Below, piece after piece: positions 36,759 through 44,905 of a DNA stretch of 64,000 bases. This DNA is from CAZKVJ01 sp964556225 (GTDB lineage Bacteria; Actinomycetota; Acidimicrobiia; Acidimicrobiales; Ilumatobacteraceae), in NCBI GenBank assembly GCA_964556225.1, contig CAZKVJ010000008.1, positions 62,001 to 126,000 of the forward strand, given 5' to 3'. Under the pieces are notes generated by a model, which saw nothing but the letters and a program-made list of their open reading frames with translations, was not told the origin of the DNA and ran no database searches. A program made the position numbers and the translations under genes. The number at the start of each line of letters is the position of its first letter. Position 1 is the first letter of the stretch.

Positions 36759-37205
36759 TCAGCAGCATCGGGACGGAGCCGCCACGGCGACGGGCTCCGC
36801 CTCGGTGTCGGCGCAGCACTCGGTCTCGGCGGCCTGCATGACGGGCGCGTCGGCCAGCACCGTGTACACCTCCCACGGCAGCTCCGGGCCGGTGACCCAG
36901 ACCTTGTCCTGTACCGCGTAGCAGCACGTGGTGGACTCCTGCACCTCGCACGCGGCCCCCTCGGCCTGCAGACGCTCGGCCGCTGCGGCGACCTCGGCGG
37001 TGGTGGCCACCTCGACACCGAGGTGGTTGAGCGTTCCCGGCTCGCCCTGGCCGGCGATGAGCACCAGCTTCAGCGGCGGGTCGGCGACGGCGAAGTTGGC
37101 GTAGCCGTCGCGGATCTTGGCCGGCGGGGTACCGAACAGCTTCGTGTAGAAGTCGATCGACGCCTCGAGGTCTGCGACGTTGAGGGCGAGCTGCACACGG
37201 GACAT
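36759..37205 (-). CDS. CadI/ArsI-family VOC (glyoxalase-fold) protein
   Basis: 148 residues. MSRVQLALNVADLEASIDFY, GYANFAVADPPLKLVLI, LNHLGVEV and TTCCYAVQDKVWVTGP place it with mycobacterial cadmium-induced CadI and with ArsI, the Fe(II) C-As lyase. The ArsI substrate thiols are C94-C95; metal-ligand equivalents H61 and E112 (WEVY) are present. The first ligand position is Gln5, where ArsI has His, so lyase activity is doubtful. A Cys-rich tail (ETECCAD and a terminal SRCC) could bind soft metals. Divergent from arsR-arsM. Confidence 0.85.
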   Translation of the reverse strand: MSRVQLALNVADLEASIDFYTKLFGTPPAKIRDGYANFAVADPPLKLVLIAGQGEPGTLNHLGVEVATTAEVAAAAERLQAEGAACEVQESTTCCYAVQDKVWVTGPELPWEVYTVLADAPVMQAAETECCADTEAEPVAVAAPSRCC

Positions 37206-37260
37206 GGCTTCCTCCAGGGTTCCTGCCGTCACCTTATCGACGGGCTTCGATGCGCCAGTG

Positions 37261-37308
37261 TGACAATTACATCGACAGTTGTCAATGGACTTCTTCGACG
37301 TATGTCGA
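37261..37308. promoter_or_regulatory. divergent promoter with ArsR-type operator dyads
   Basis: In the 115-bp gap between cadI and arsR there is a perfect inverted repeat TGACAA-N12-TTGTCA (37261-37284) and another, TCGAC-GTAT-GTCGA (37295-37308), ending 13 bp before the arsR ATG. On the minus strand, TTGACA (37286-37281) could be the cadI -35; on the plus strand, TTGTCA (37279-37284) could be the arsR -35. Metalloid-responsive ArsR binding is inferred. Confidence 0.55.
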
Positions 37309-37320
37309 TACACTTCACCT

Positions 37321-37659
37321 ATGGCTGGACGCTCGAAGTCTGTCACCGACCCCATCGCCTGCTGCGCTCCCGTGCGCTCCGACCGCCTCGACGAGGCACA
37401 CGCCGAGCTGCTCGCCCAGTCGTTTGCCGCCCTCGCCGACCCGATCCGGTTGCGCCTGCTGTCGCTCGTCGCGTCATCGGGCGACGAGGTGTGCGCCTGC
37501 GACCTCGTCGAGCCCTCGGGACGCTCGCAGCCCACCGTGAGCCACCACATGAAGATCCTCGTCGATGCCGGGCTCGTCACCCGCGAGAAGCGTGGCCTGT
37601 GGGTCTGGTACCGGGCGGTGCCAGCCCGCCTCGACGCCCTGCGAGCCGTGCTCGGCTGA
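37321..37659 (+). CDS. arsR: ArsR-family metalloregulator
   Basis: 112 residues, winged helix: HAELLAQSFAALADPIRLRLLSLV, then EVCACDLVEPSGRSQPTVSHHMKILVDAGLVTREKRG. The metal site is CACDL (ELCVCDL-like) plus an N-terminal Cys pair (IACCAP), a pattern seen in As(III)-sensing ArsR proteins. I took the ATG at 37321 after the operator; an in-frame ATG at 37279 lies inside the promoter. Likely represses itself, arsM and the divergent cadI-tauD unit. Confidence 0.9.
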   Translation: MAGRSKSVTDPIACCAPVRSDRLDEAHAELLAQSFAALADPIRLRLLSLVASSGDEVCACDLVEPSGRSQPTVSHHMKILVDAGLVTREKRGLWVWYRAVPARLDALRAVLG

Positions 37660-37701
37660 CGGCTCGCCCATCCACCACCTCACATTCCAAGGAGCACCAC
37701 G

Positions 37702-38433
37702 ATGACGAACGACCAGGAGCGCATCCGGATCCAAGTGCGCGACCGCTATGCCGCCGCGGCGGTGGCCGTGACCTCCGGCCGGTCCAGCTGCTGTGGGCCC
37801 ACCGACTCCGACTTCGGGGCAGCGCGATACGACGACCTCGACGACCTGCCCGACGCAGCAGCGCTCGCCAGCCTCGGCTGCGGCAACCCCACCGCAGTCG
37901 CCGATCTCCGCCCCGGCGAGACGGTGCTCGACCTCGGCTCGGGCGGCGGCATCGACGTGCTGCTGTCCGCCAAGCGGGTCGGCCCGACTGGCCACGTCTA
38001 CGGACTCGACTTCACCCCCGAGATGCTCCAGCTCGCCCGGGCGAACGCCGCCGAGGCCGGCGCCACGAACGTCGAGTTCCTCGAGGGGCACATCGAGGAC
38101 ATCCCCCTGCCTGAAGCCAGCATCGACGTGATCATCTCGAACTGCGTCATCAACCTGTCCACCGACAAGCCGGCAGTGTTCGCCGAGATGCACCGAGTGC
38201 TGCGCCCCGGCGGGCGGATCGGCATCAGCGACGTCGTCACCGACGACCACCTGAGCGACGCCGAGCGCCTGGAGCGCGGCTCGTGGGTCGGCTGCATCGC
38301 CGGCGCCCTGGCGATCTCCGTGTACGAACGGGGCCTGCGCGACGCTGGTTTCGTCGACGTGTCGATCACGCTCACCAACACCGTGGGCGACGGCGTGTAC
38401 AGCGCCATCATCAAGGCGACCAAGCCGGGCTGA
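37702..38433 (+). CDS. arsM: arsenite S-adenosylmethionine methyltransferase
   Basis: 243 residues. SAM motif VLDLGSGGGIDVLLSAKRVG. The As(III)-binding cysteines are C60 (SLGCGNP), C148 (SNCVINLS) and C198 (VGCIAG), plus a C30-C31 pair (RSSCCGP), matching the ArsM set. It methylates As(III) to mono-, di- and trimethyl forms. It follows arsR by 42 bp with AAGGAG before the ATG. Confidence 0.94.
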   Translation: MTNDQERIRIQVRDRYAAAAVAVTSGRSSCCGPTDSDFGAARYDDLDDLPDAAALASLGCGNPTAVADLRPGETVLDLGSGGGIDVLLSAKRVGPTGHVYGLDFTPEMLQLARANAAEAGATNVEFLEGHIEDIPLPEASIDVIISNCVINLSTDKPAVFAEMHRVLRPGGRIGISDVVTDDHLSDAERLERGSWVGCIAGALAISVYERGLRDAGFVDVSITLTNTVGDGVYSAIIKATKPG

Positions 38434-38476
38434 CGCACTACGGTGACCCAGTCGATCCGGCGACCGGGAGACCCAC

Positions 38477-39865
38477 ATGAGCGACATCGGAGCCGAGCTG
38501 GCGGCCGTGGTCGGGACGTCGCACGTCCTGGCGGGCGACGCCATCGGTGAGGACTACACCCACGACGAAGCGCTCTCCACTGCCTGGGTGCGACCGGCGT
38601 ACGTCGTGCGGCCGGCCACCACCGATGACGTCGCGACCATCGTGGCCATCGCCGCCCGCCACGGCGTCCCGTTGACCGCCCGCGGCTCGGGCACCGGGCT
38701 GTCCGGCGCCTGCATCCCCTCGCCAGACGGCGTCCTCCTGTCGTTCGAGCGCATGAACCGGATCCTCGAGATCGACGAGGCGAACCACGTTGCCGTCGTC
38801 GAGGCGGGCGTCACCCTCGACGAGCTCGACAAGGCCACCGCGGCCGTGGGCCTGGTGTACCCGGTTTTCCCGGGCGAGAGCTCGGCCAGCCTCGGCGGCA
38901 ACGTGGCCACGAACGCGGGCGGGATGCGCGCCGTCAAGTACGGCGTGACCCGCCACCACGTGCTCGGTCTCACCGCAGTGCTCGGCACCGGCGAGGTGAT
39001 CGAGACCGGTGGTCGGTTCGTGAAGGCCACCACCGGCTACGACCTCACCCAGCTCATCGTCGGCTCCGAGGGCACGCTGGCACTGGTCACGCAGGCCACG
39101 TTGAAGTTGCACCCCCGCCTGGTGCACGCCGCCACGATCTTGGCGCCGTTCGCGACGCTCGAGGACGTGACGGCGGCCGTACCCCCGGTCGTGGCCAGCG
39201 GAGTGGGCCCGCTGATCGTCGAGTACATCGACCTGCTCACGATGGCGGCGATCGTGGCCGACCGCGGCCTCGAGCTCGGTGTCCCGCCCGAGGTGCGCGA
39301 CACGGCGCTGGCCTACCTGGTGGTCGTGCTCGAGGATCGCCGTGCCGACCGCCTCGACGAGGACGTCGAGGAGATGGCCGTCCTCCTCGCCGAGCTGGGC
39401 GCACTCGACGTGTACGTGCTGCCCGCCCACGCGGGGGACCAGCTCATCGAGGCCCGTGAGAAGGCGTTCTTCACGGCGAAGTCACGGGGCGCCGACGACA
39501 TCATCGACATGGTCGTGCCCCGCGCCTCGATCGCCGAGTACATGACCGCGGTGGCCGACCTGGCCCAGCGCAGTGCTTCGTTCGTGGCCGGGTGCGGCCA
39601 CGCCGGCGACGGCAACGTGCACCTGTCGGTGTTCCAGCCCGACGAGGCCGTGCGCCACGCCCTGCTGCGCGACATCTTCGCTGCCGGCATGGCGATGGGT
39701 GGGGCGATCTCGGCCGAGCACGGCATCGGCACCCAGAAGCGCTCGTACCTGGCCGAGCTGGAGAACCCGGCCAAGCTGGAGCTGATGCGCCGCATCAAGG
39801 TGGCGTTCGACCCGGCCGGCATCCTCAACCCGGGCACGATCTTCGACCTGGTGGCGGGCGCGTGA
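38477..39865 (+). CDS. FAD-linked 2-hydroxyacid oxidase/dehydrogenase (GlcD/D-lactate DH family)
   Basis: 462 residues. VAO-type FAD domain (GVPLTARGSGTGLSGACIP, FPGESSASLGGNVATNAGG, GYDLTQLIVGSEGTL) and a C-terminal FAD-oxidase domain (FVAGCGHAGDGNVHLSVF, EHGIGTQKRSYL, KVAFDPAGILNPG). Oxidises glycolate, D-lactate or another 2-hydroxyacid. The stop overlaps the GTG of the ThDP gene, so the oxoacid product may be the substrate of the next enzyme. Confidence 0.9.
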   Translation: MSDIGAELAAVVGTSHVLAGDAIGEDYTHDEALSTAWVRPAYVVRPATTDDVATIVAIAARHGVPLTARGSGTGLSGACIPSPDGVLLSFERMNRILEIDEANHVAVVEAGVTLDELDKATAAVGLVYPVFPGESSASLGGNVATNAGGMRAVKYGVTRHHVLGLTAVLGTGEVIETGGRFVKATTGYDLTQLIVGSEGTLALVTQATLKLHPRLVHAATILAPFATLEDVTAAVPPVVASGVGPLIVEYIDLLTMAAIVADRGLELGVPPEVRDTALAYLVVVLEDRRADRLDEDVEEMAVLLAELGALDVYVLPAHAGDQLIEAREKAFFTAKSRGADDIIDMVVPRASIAEYMTAVADLAQRSASFVAGCGHAGDGNVHLSVFQPDEAVRHALLRDIFAAGMAMGGAISAEHGIGTQKRSYLAELENPAKLELMRRIKVAFDPAGILNPGTIFDLVAGA

Positions 39866-41418
39866 ACGGGGCCCAGGCGCTCATCCGCTCCCTGGTCGAT
39901 GCCGGGGTCGACACCTGCTTCATGAACCCCGGAACGTCCGAGATGCACTTCGTCGCCGCGCTCGACGACGTGCCGGAGATGCGCGGGGTGCTGGCGCTGT
40001 TCGAGGGCGTCGCCTCCGGTGCGGCCGACGGCTACGCCCGCATGGCCGGGCGCCCGGCGGCGGTCCTGGTGCACCTGGGGCCGGGGCTTGGCAACGCGCT
40101 CGCCAACCTGCACAACGCCCGCAAGGCCGACACACCCGTGGTGAGCATCGTGGGCGAGCATGCCACCACGCACCAGCGCTACGACACCCCGCTGGCGTCC
40201 GACATCGAGACCGTGGCCCACAACGTGTCGTCGTTCATCCGGGTGTCGGGCGCACCCGGCGAGCTCGGCCGCGATGGCGCCGACGCCGTGGCGGCCGCCA
40301 TGGGGCCACCCGGGTCGGTGGCCACGCTGGTCCTCGCCGCCGACGTGTCGTGGGGCGAGGGCGGTGCCATCGCTCCCCCACCACCCGCGCCGGCGCCGGT
40401 GCCGGTCCCGCCCGAGCGCATCGCCGCCCTCAGCGACGTCCTTCGCAGCGGCGAGCCGGCCGCGCTGGTCGTCGGTGGCCAGGCGTGCCGGGCCGACGCC
40501 CTCGTGTCCGCCAGTGCGGTGGCGAACACCACCGGGGCGAAGCTGCTCTGCGAGACGTTCCCAGCCCGCCTCGAACGAGGCGCCGGGGTGCCACCCGTCG
40601 AGCGGTTGGCCTACCTTGCCGAGCTGGCGGCGTTCCAGCTGAGCGGTCTGCGCCATCTCGTGCTGGTCGATACCGCACCGCCGGCGTCGTTCTTCGCCTA
40701 CCCCGGCAAGCCGAGCGACCTGGTACCGGAGCGGTGCACCGTCCACACCCTGGCCAGCGGTGCCGACGACGTTGCTGGTGCGCTGTCGGCCCTGGCCGAG
40801 GCGGTCGGGGCGCCGGCCGCGGCCGCCACGCTGGCCCCCGCGTCCCGGCCGGAGCTGCCCAGCGGCCCGCTCACCGCCGACGCCGTGTGCGCCGTGGTCG
40901 GCGCCCTCATGCCCGAGCACACCATCGTCTCCGACGAGGCCCAGACCTCGGGCGTGTTCGCCCCAGGCCTCACCGCCGGCGCCCCCCGGCACGACTGGCT
41001 GTGCCTCACCGGCGGCGCCATCGGCCAGGGCCTACCGGTCGCGCTCGGCGCAGCCGTGGCGTGCCCCGACCGGCGGGTGATCGCCCTCGAAGCCGACGGC
41101 AGCGCGCTCTACACCGCCCAGGCGTGGTGGACGATGGCTCGCGAGCGCCTCGACGTGACGACGATCGTGTTCAACAACTCGTCGTACGCCGTGCTCAACA
41201 TGGAGCTCGACCGGGTCGGCGTCGACACGCCCGGCCCGAGGGCCAGGGCGATGCTCGACCTGCGCCGTCCGGAGCTCGACTTCGTGGCGATCGCCTCCGG
41301 ATTCGGCGTCCCCGCCACCCGGGCCACCACCGCCGAGGAGCTGGCCGAGCAGCTCACCGTCGCGCTCGCCACCCCCGGCCCCACCGTCATCGAGGCGATC
41401 GTCCCCCCGATCGTCTGA
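39862..41418 (+). CDS. ThDP-dependent enzyme, acetolactate synthase/benzoylformate decarboxylase-like
   Basis: 518 residues. N-terminal Pyr domain with the activating Glu in FEGVASGAADGYAR and NPGTSEMHFVAAL; central domain; C-terminal PP domain with GGAIGQGLPVALGAAVACP, EADGSALYTAQAWWTM and FNNSSYAVLNMEL as the metal/ThDP motif (GDG-type written ADG). This group is often labelled acetolactate synthase large subunit, but no small subunit is present. Coupling to a 2-hydroxyacid oxidase suggests 2-oxoacid decarboxylation or carboligation. Confidence 0.87.
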   Translation: MNGAQALIRSLVDAGVDTCFMNPGTSEMHFVAALDDVPEMRGVLALFEGVASGAADGYARMAGRPAAVLVHLGPGLGNALANLHNARKADTPVVSIVGEHATTHQRYDTPLASDIETVAHNVSSFIRVSGAPGELGRDGADAVAAAMGPPGSVATLVLAADVSWGEGGAIAPPPPAPAPVPVPPERIAALSDVLRSGEPAALVVGGQACRADALVSASAVANTTGAKLLCETFPARLERGAGVPPVERLAYLAELAAFQLSGLRHLVLVDTAPPASFFAYPGKPSDLVPERCTVHTLASGADDVAGALSALAEAVGAPAAAATLAPASRPELPSGPLTADAVCAVVGALMPEHTIVSDEAQTSGVFAPGLTAGAPRHDWLCLTGGAIGQGLPVALGAAVACPDRRVIALEADGSALYTAQAWWTMARERLDVTTIVFNNSSYAVLNMELDRVGVDTPGPRARAMLDLRRPELDFVAIASGFGVPATRATTAEELAEQLTVALATPGPTVIEAIVPPIV

Positions 41419-41441
41419 CCAACCCCCGGTGCTGCCCAGTC

Positions 41442-41463
41442 CCTCCACTCGTTCGAGTGGAGG
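41442..41463. terminator. perfect hairpin terminator between the ThDP gene and ctaA remnant
   Basis: CCTCCACTCG-TT-CGAGTGGAGG: a 10-bp perfect stem, 23 bp after the ThDP gene stop. It works in either direction. No T-run. Confidence 0.7.
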
Positions 41464-42191
41464 TGAGGTTTTCGAGGGAGGTGAGGAACACCGAGGCGGT
41501 CCAGATGAGCCCGGCGGTGCCAGGGCGGCACCACGTCGCCGTTGAACCGCAGCGGGTCGGTGCCGTACGCGAGGCCGGCGTAGAGCCCGGTGACCTGCCC
41601 ACCCACCAGGATCTGGGCGAACACCGCCGCGCTGACGGCGAGCGCCGGGCGGGCCAGCACGCCCGGTGGATCGCTGCGGGTGCGCCACCCCCAGCCGGGC
41701 GCCAGCCCCGCCACCATCGCCGCCAGGCATGCCACCACCACCATCGACATCCCCAGGTGCGCCGTGACCAGGCCGGCCTTCAGCAGGTGGAGCACGACCA
41801 GCGCCCCGAGCGTCGCCTGGACGAGCACCGCGGCCAGGGCCGCCACCGCCGGCCACAGCACGGCCGGCCGGTCGCGGAAGCGCACGAGCGCCCACCCCAC
41901 CAGCACAGCGATCAACGTGCTGACGACGCTGGCCACCAGCCGGTGGGAGTGCTCCAGCCACACGTTCCACAGCGTGTAGCCGCTGTCGGTCGGGATGTCC
42001 GCCTGCCGCGGGATCACCTTGCCGTAGCAGAACGGCCAGTCCGGGCAGGCCAGACCCGAGTCGGTTGCCCGCACCGCGCCGCCCAGCCCGATGAGCGCGA
42101 GCGACAGCAAGAGGGTGACCCCCGCCAGCAGCCGGATGCCCCGGGTGCTGCGAACCGGACGGGCACCGGCCGGGGGTCCGGAGCGACCGGC
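41464..42191 (-). pseudogene. ctaA: heme A synthase (ctaA), truncated and frame-broken
   Basis: The first half of CtaA is clear: LALIGLGGAVRATDSGLACPDWPFCYG, heme His in WLEHSHRLVA, LVTAHLGMS, then the start of the second half AQILVGGQVTGLYAGLAYGTDPL. Problems: in frame upstream there is no ATG or GTG between the previous stop (42194-42192) and TTG 42110, though the coding-like part RSTRGIRLLAGVTLL lies before that TTG. After about 41520 the frame no longer looks like CtaA, and a terminator hairpin cuts in where helices 6-8 should be encoded. So roughly the C-terminal third and its heme histidines are missing. A short functional CtaA or assembly errors are the alternatives. Confidence 0.65.
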
Positions 42192-42740
42192 TCAGCCGGC
42201 TCGGCTCGAACGACGCTTTCGACCTGCAACGACCACCACGACGGCAACGACCCCGAGACCGACCCCGATGACGATGGGAATCCTGGCACCTCGGCGCGCC
42301 GAGCGCGGCACCGGCTCGACGGCCGAGCCGGCCCCACCCGCCTGCTCGTAGAACGACGGCGGCACCGACAGCGCCCACGACGACGCCGCCGCCGCCAGCG
42401 GTGCGCGGAACAGGTTGTCGACCGTCAGCTGCTTGTCGCGCCACGCCACCCACGGCGACAGCGTCCCGCTGCACACCTTCGTCATCGCCAACCACGGCGC
42501 GGCGATCACCGGCGCTCCGGGCTGGGCTCCGTCGCGGATCTCGATGGAGCCCGGCCCGAACGCCAACGTGACGGACAGGTCGCGGTCGGCGGCGGTGAAC
42601 ACCACCTCGCCGCGGGCCAACGTCGCGACGCGCCGCCGGCTCGGGAAGTCGCGCACGTTCGACTCGAGCAGGTCGGCGAGCATCATGGCCATGCCGGAGG
42701 CACCGTCCCCATCGGCCAGCACCACGGCAGGGGCAGCCAT
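42192..42740 (-). CDS. SCP2-like protein with C-terminal membrane anchor
   Basis: 182 residues. Residues about 18-125 (LADLLESNVRDFPSRRRVA, FTAADRDLSVTLAFGPGSIE, WRDKQLTVDNLF) resemble a divergent SCP2 sterol/lipid-carrier domain. A Gly/Pro-rich linker leads to one helix (IPIVIGVGLGVVAVVVVV) and a stop-transfer RKRR. The topology suggests a domain tethered to the membrane. The start overlaps the stop of the upstream FAD oxidoreductase by 1 bp. Confidence 0.65.
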   Translation of the reverse strand: MAAPAVVLADGDGASGMAMMLADLLESNVRDFPSRRRVATLARGEVVFTAADRDLSVTLAFGPGSIEIRDGAQPGAPVIAAPWLAMTKVCSGTLSPWVAWRDKQLTVDNLFRAPLAAAASSWALSVPPSFYEQAGGAGSAVEPVPRSARRGARIPIVIGVGLGVVAVVVVVAGRKRRSSRAG

Positions 42741-44332
42741 CAGATGTCTCTCCACCAGGGATCGATGTCGAGGTCGTCGGCGATGACCTGCAGGGCGTTG
42801 TACGCGGGCCCGAAGGTGATGAACCCGTGCGGGTGCTGGGTGGAACCGGCCATGTAGAGCCCCTCGATCGGCGTGCGGTACTGACCGAGCTCGGGCAGTG
42901 GGCGCTGGTCGAGCATGTTGTCGAGCGAGATCTCGCCCATCATCCAGTCGCCACCGATCATGTTGACCATCTTGCGGGAGATGTCGAGCGGTGTGAACGG
43001 CACCCAATCCATGACCGCGCCGGCCATGTTCGGGGCGAAGGCGCTCCAGGCGTCGAGGCAGCGCTGCCCGTACCACGGGGCGAGGGTCTCCCACTCCCCC
43101 GGGCCCTCACCGTTCACCCCGAACGGAGCGAACTGGCGCAGCAGGCCCGTGGCGTACCCCGCCGGCGCGTCGGTCGGGTCGTACAGGGAGTTGACCGCCG
43201 CGTTCGGACGCGGGTCGGGGAGCTTGCCGTCGCGGATCAGGCGCCAGTCGACATTGAGGTCCTCCGGCGACGCGTAGCCCAGGTTCACCACCCAGGCCCG
43301 GTTCACGTCCGGGTCGAACTCCGCCGCCGTGTACTGCGGCGTCTCGCGGAGCGCGGCGTGCACCGAGAACAGCGTCCAGTCCTTGTGCACCACCGTCGTG
43401 GCCACGCGATCGCGCAGCTCGGCGCTGACGTGACCCGGCTCGACGAACTGCAGCAGCGTCTGCTCGACGGACACGGTCGAGCAGACGGCCTTGCGGGCGG
43501 TGATCTGCTCGCCGCTGCTGAGCGTCACACCGACGACCCGACCGCCGTCGACCATGATGCTGGCGACCTCGGCGTCACTGACCATCACGCCACCGTGCTG
43601 GGCCAGATCTCGCCACAGGGCGTGGGCGAGGCGATGGGAACCGCCGACGCACAGGTGCCAGTTGTCCATCTTGCCGATCAGCAGCGGGAACCCGATGGCC
43701 AGGCCGGGCACGTCGTTGGTGTAGCCACACACCGCGGCGTGGAACGCGAGGTGCACCTTCACCTTGGGGTGGGTGAAGTGCTGGTCGAGGAACTCGTTGA
43801 TCGTCTCCCGGCGCAGCTTCACCGAGAGGAACTCCGAGCGCTTCTCCACGCCGAACGACGCCAGTGCCTTGGTGAGCTCCTTCACCGACATCGGCGGCTG
43901 GTACATGAGCGTGCCGAGCAGCAGCTGCACGTAGCCGTGGGCCTCCTCGTGGAGGCGCCGGAACGTCTCGGCGTCCTGCTCGCTGAAGCGGGCCATCGAG
44001 GCGACGGTCTTGTCGAGGTCGGTGTGCACCGTCAGAGCGGTGCCGTCCTCGAAGATCGATGCCATCTGCACCTCGGGCCGCACGTACTCCACGCCGTGGC
44101 CGCGCACGTCGAGGTCACGCACCGGCGGGGCGAGATCGACGAACGTGTGGTAGCTGGCGTGGATGTTGTGCAAGAAGCCGGCACCGGTGAGCTCCTCGCT
44201 GCACAGGCCACCGCCTTCTTCGTGACGGCGTTCGAGCACGAGCACGTCGAGCCCGCTGCGGGCCAGGTACGACCCGAGCGTGAGCCCGTTGTGGCCCGCG
44301 CCGATGATGATGACGTCTGCAGCATCACGCAT
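42740..44332 (-). CDS. FAD-dependent oxidoreductase, phytoene-desaturase-like
   Basis: 530 residues. Dinucleotide motif VIIIGAGHNGLTLGSYLARS, second motif ERRHEEGGGLCSEEL, and a C-terminal FAD motif GLYMAGSTQHPHGFITFGPAYNA. This matches the CrtI/PYROXD2-like amine-oxidase superfamily that acts on hydrophobic substrates such as carotenoids, retinoids or sterols. I took the ATG at 44332, which starts just before the GxGxxG fold and overlaps the upstream SCP2 gene by 8 bp. Between two SCP2-type genes, a lipid or isoprenoid substrate is likely. Confidence 0.87.
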   Translation of the reverse strand: MRDAADVIIIGAGHNGLTLGSYLARSGLDVLVLERRHEEGGGLCSEELTGAGFLHNIHASYHTFVDLAPPVRDLDVRGHGVEYVRPEVQMASIFEDGTALTVHTDLDKTVASMARFSEQDAETFRRLHEEAHGYVQLLLGTLMYQPPMSVKELTKALASFGVEKRSEFLSVKLRRETINEFLDQHFTHPKVKVHLAFHAAVCGYTNDVPGLAIGFPLLIGKMDNWHLCVGGSHRLAHALWRDLAQHGGVMVSDAEVASIMVDGGRVVGVTLSSGEQITARKAVCSTVSVEQTLLQFVEPGHVSAELRDRVATTVVHKDWTLFSVHAALRETPQYTAAEFDPDVNRAWVVNLGYASPEDLNVDWRLIRDGKLPDPRPNAAVNSLYDPTDAPAGYATGLLRQFAPFGVNGEGPGEWETLAPWYGQRCLDAWSAFAPNMAGAVMDWVPFTPLDISRKMVNMIGGDWMMGEISLDNMLDQRPLPELGQYRTPIEGLYMAGSTQHPHGFITFGPAYNALQVIADDLDIDPWWRDI

Positions 44333-44711
44333 AGGGGGGCTCTCCCTTTGGCCAAGAGGTCTCGACATCGTGGGTGTATGCCTCGAGCAGCACATGGACG
44401 TGCTCTGCCTGGCGCATCAAGAAGCGCATGTCGCCCTTGACGCGGATCGCGCCCTTCAGCGCGGCGTCGATCGGGTCGAGGCGACCGGCGACCACGTCGT
44501 CGAACGTCGCCGCGGGACCGACGAAGCGGAAGTCCAAGCGGACCTCCGGGGTGCTCTGGGCGGCCTCGGGCACCTCTCGGTACCAGTCGCAGTGGCCGTT
44601 GTCGAGGCGGATGAGGAAGTGCCGGGCACCGGCCTCGCTGACGTACGGGGAGATCCCGTCGCCCTCGATGTCGACCGCGATGTGCAACACCCCCTTGGGC
44701 AGCGACGACAT
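44325..44711 (-). CDS. SCP2 sterol-carrier-domain protein (start uncertain)
   Basis: About 128 residues from the ATG at 44711. RLDNGHCDWYREV, DFRFVGPAATFDDVVAGRLDP and ALKGAIRVKGDMRFLMR are typical of SCP2 domains. Protein-like sequence in frame continues upstream (ERAGWRTLLTYRENRVRR, about 44760-44815), but no start codon exists there. A neighbouring frame does open with ATG at 44896, 10 bp after the rel stop. A frameshift near 44815-44830 would join them, so the gene may really begin at 44896. Confidence 0.7.
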   Translation of the reverse strand: MSSLPKGVLHIAVDIEGDGISPYVSEAGARHFLIRLDNGHCDWYREVPEAAQSTPEVRLDFRFVGPAATFDDVVAGRLDPIDAALKGAIRVKGDMRFLMRQAEHVHVLLEAYTHDVETSWPKGEPPYA

Positions 44712-44905
44712 CGTCGCCACCTTGGCGTTGATGGCCGCCCGAACGGCGAGCTCCCCGTCGGATCGGCGGACACGGTTCTCGCGATAGGTCAGCAGCGTCC
44801 GCCACCCGGCCCGCTCCAGCGCGCGACGGTCGTGGTGCCCTCGCCCCGGTCGGCTCCATCGACGTCCACGGAGCTCGCGTCGCGCGCTCGCGCCATGGCG
44901 CTCGG

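Noticed and set aside
42192..43094. Longer minus-strand frame for the SCP2-like membrane protein
   Set aside because: The part before ATG 42740 is an out-of-frame shadow of the FAD oxidoreductase; the 1-bp TGATG overlap fits the ATG.
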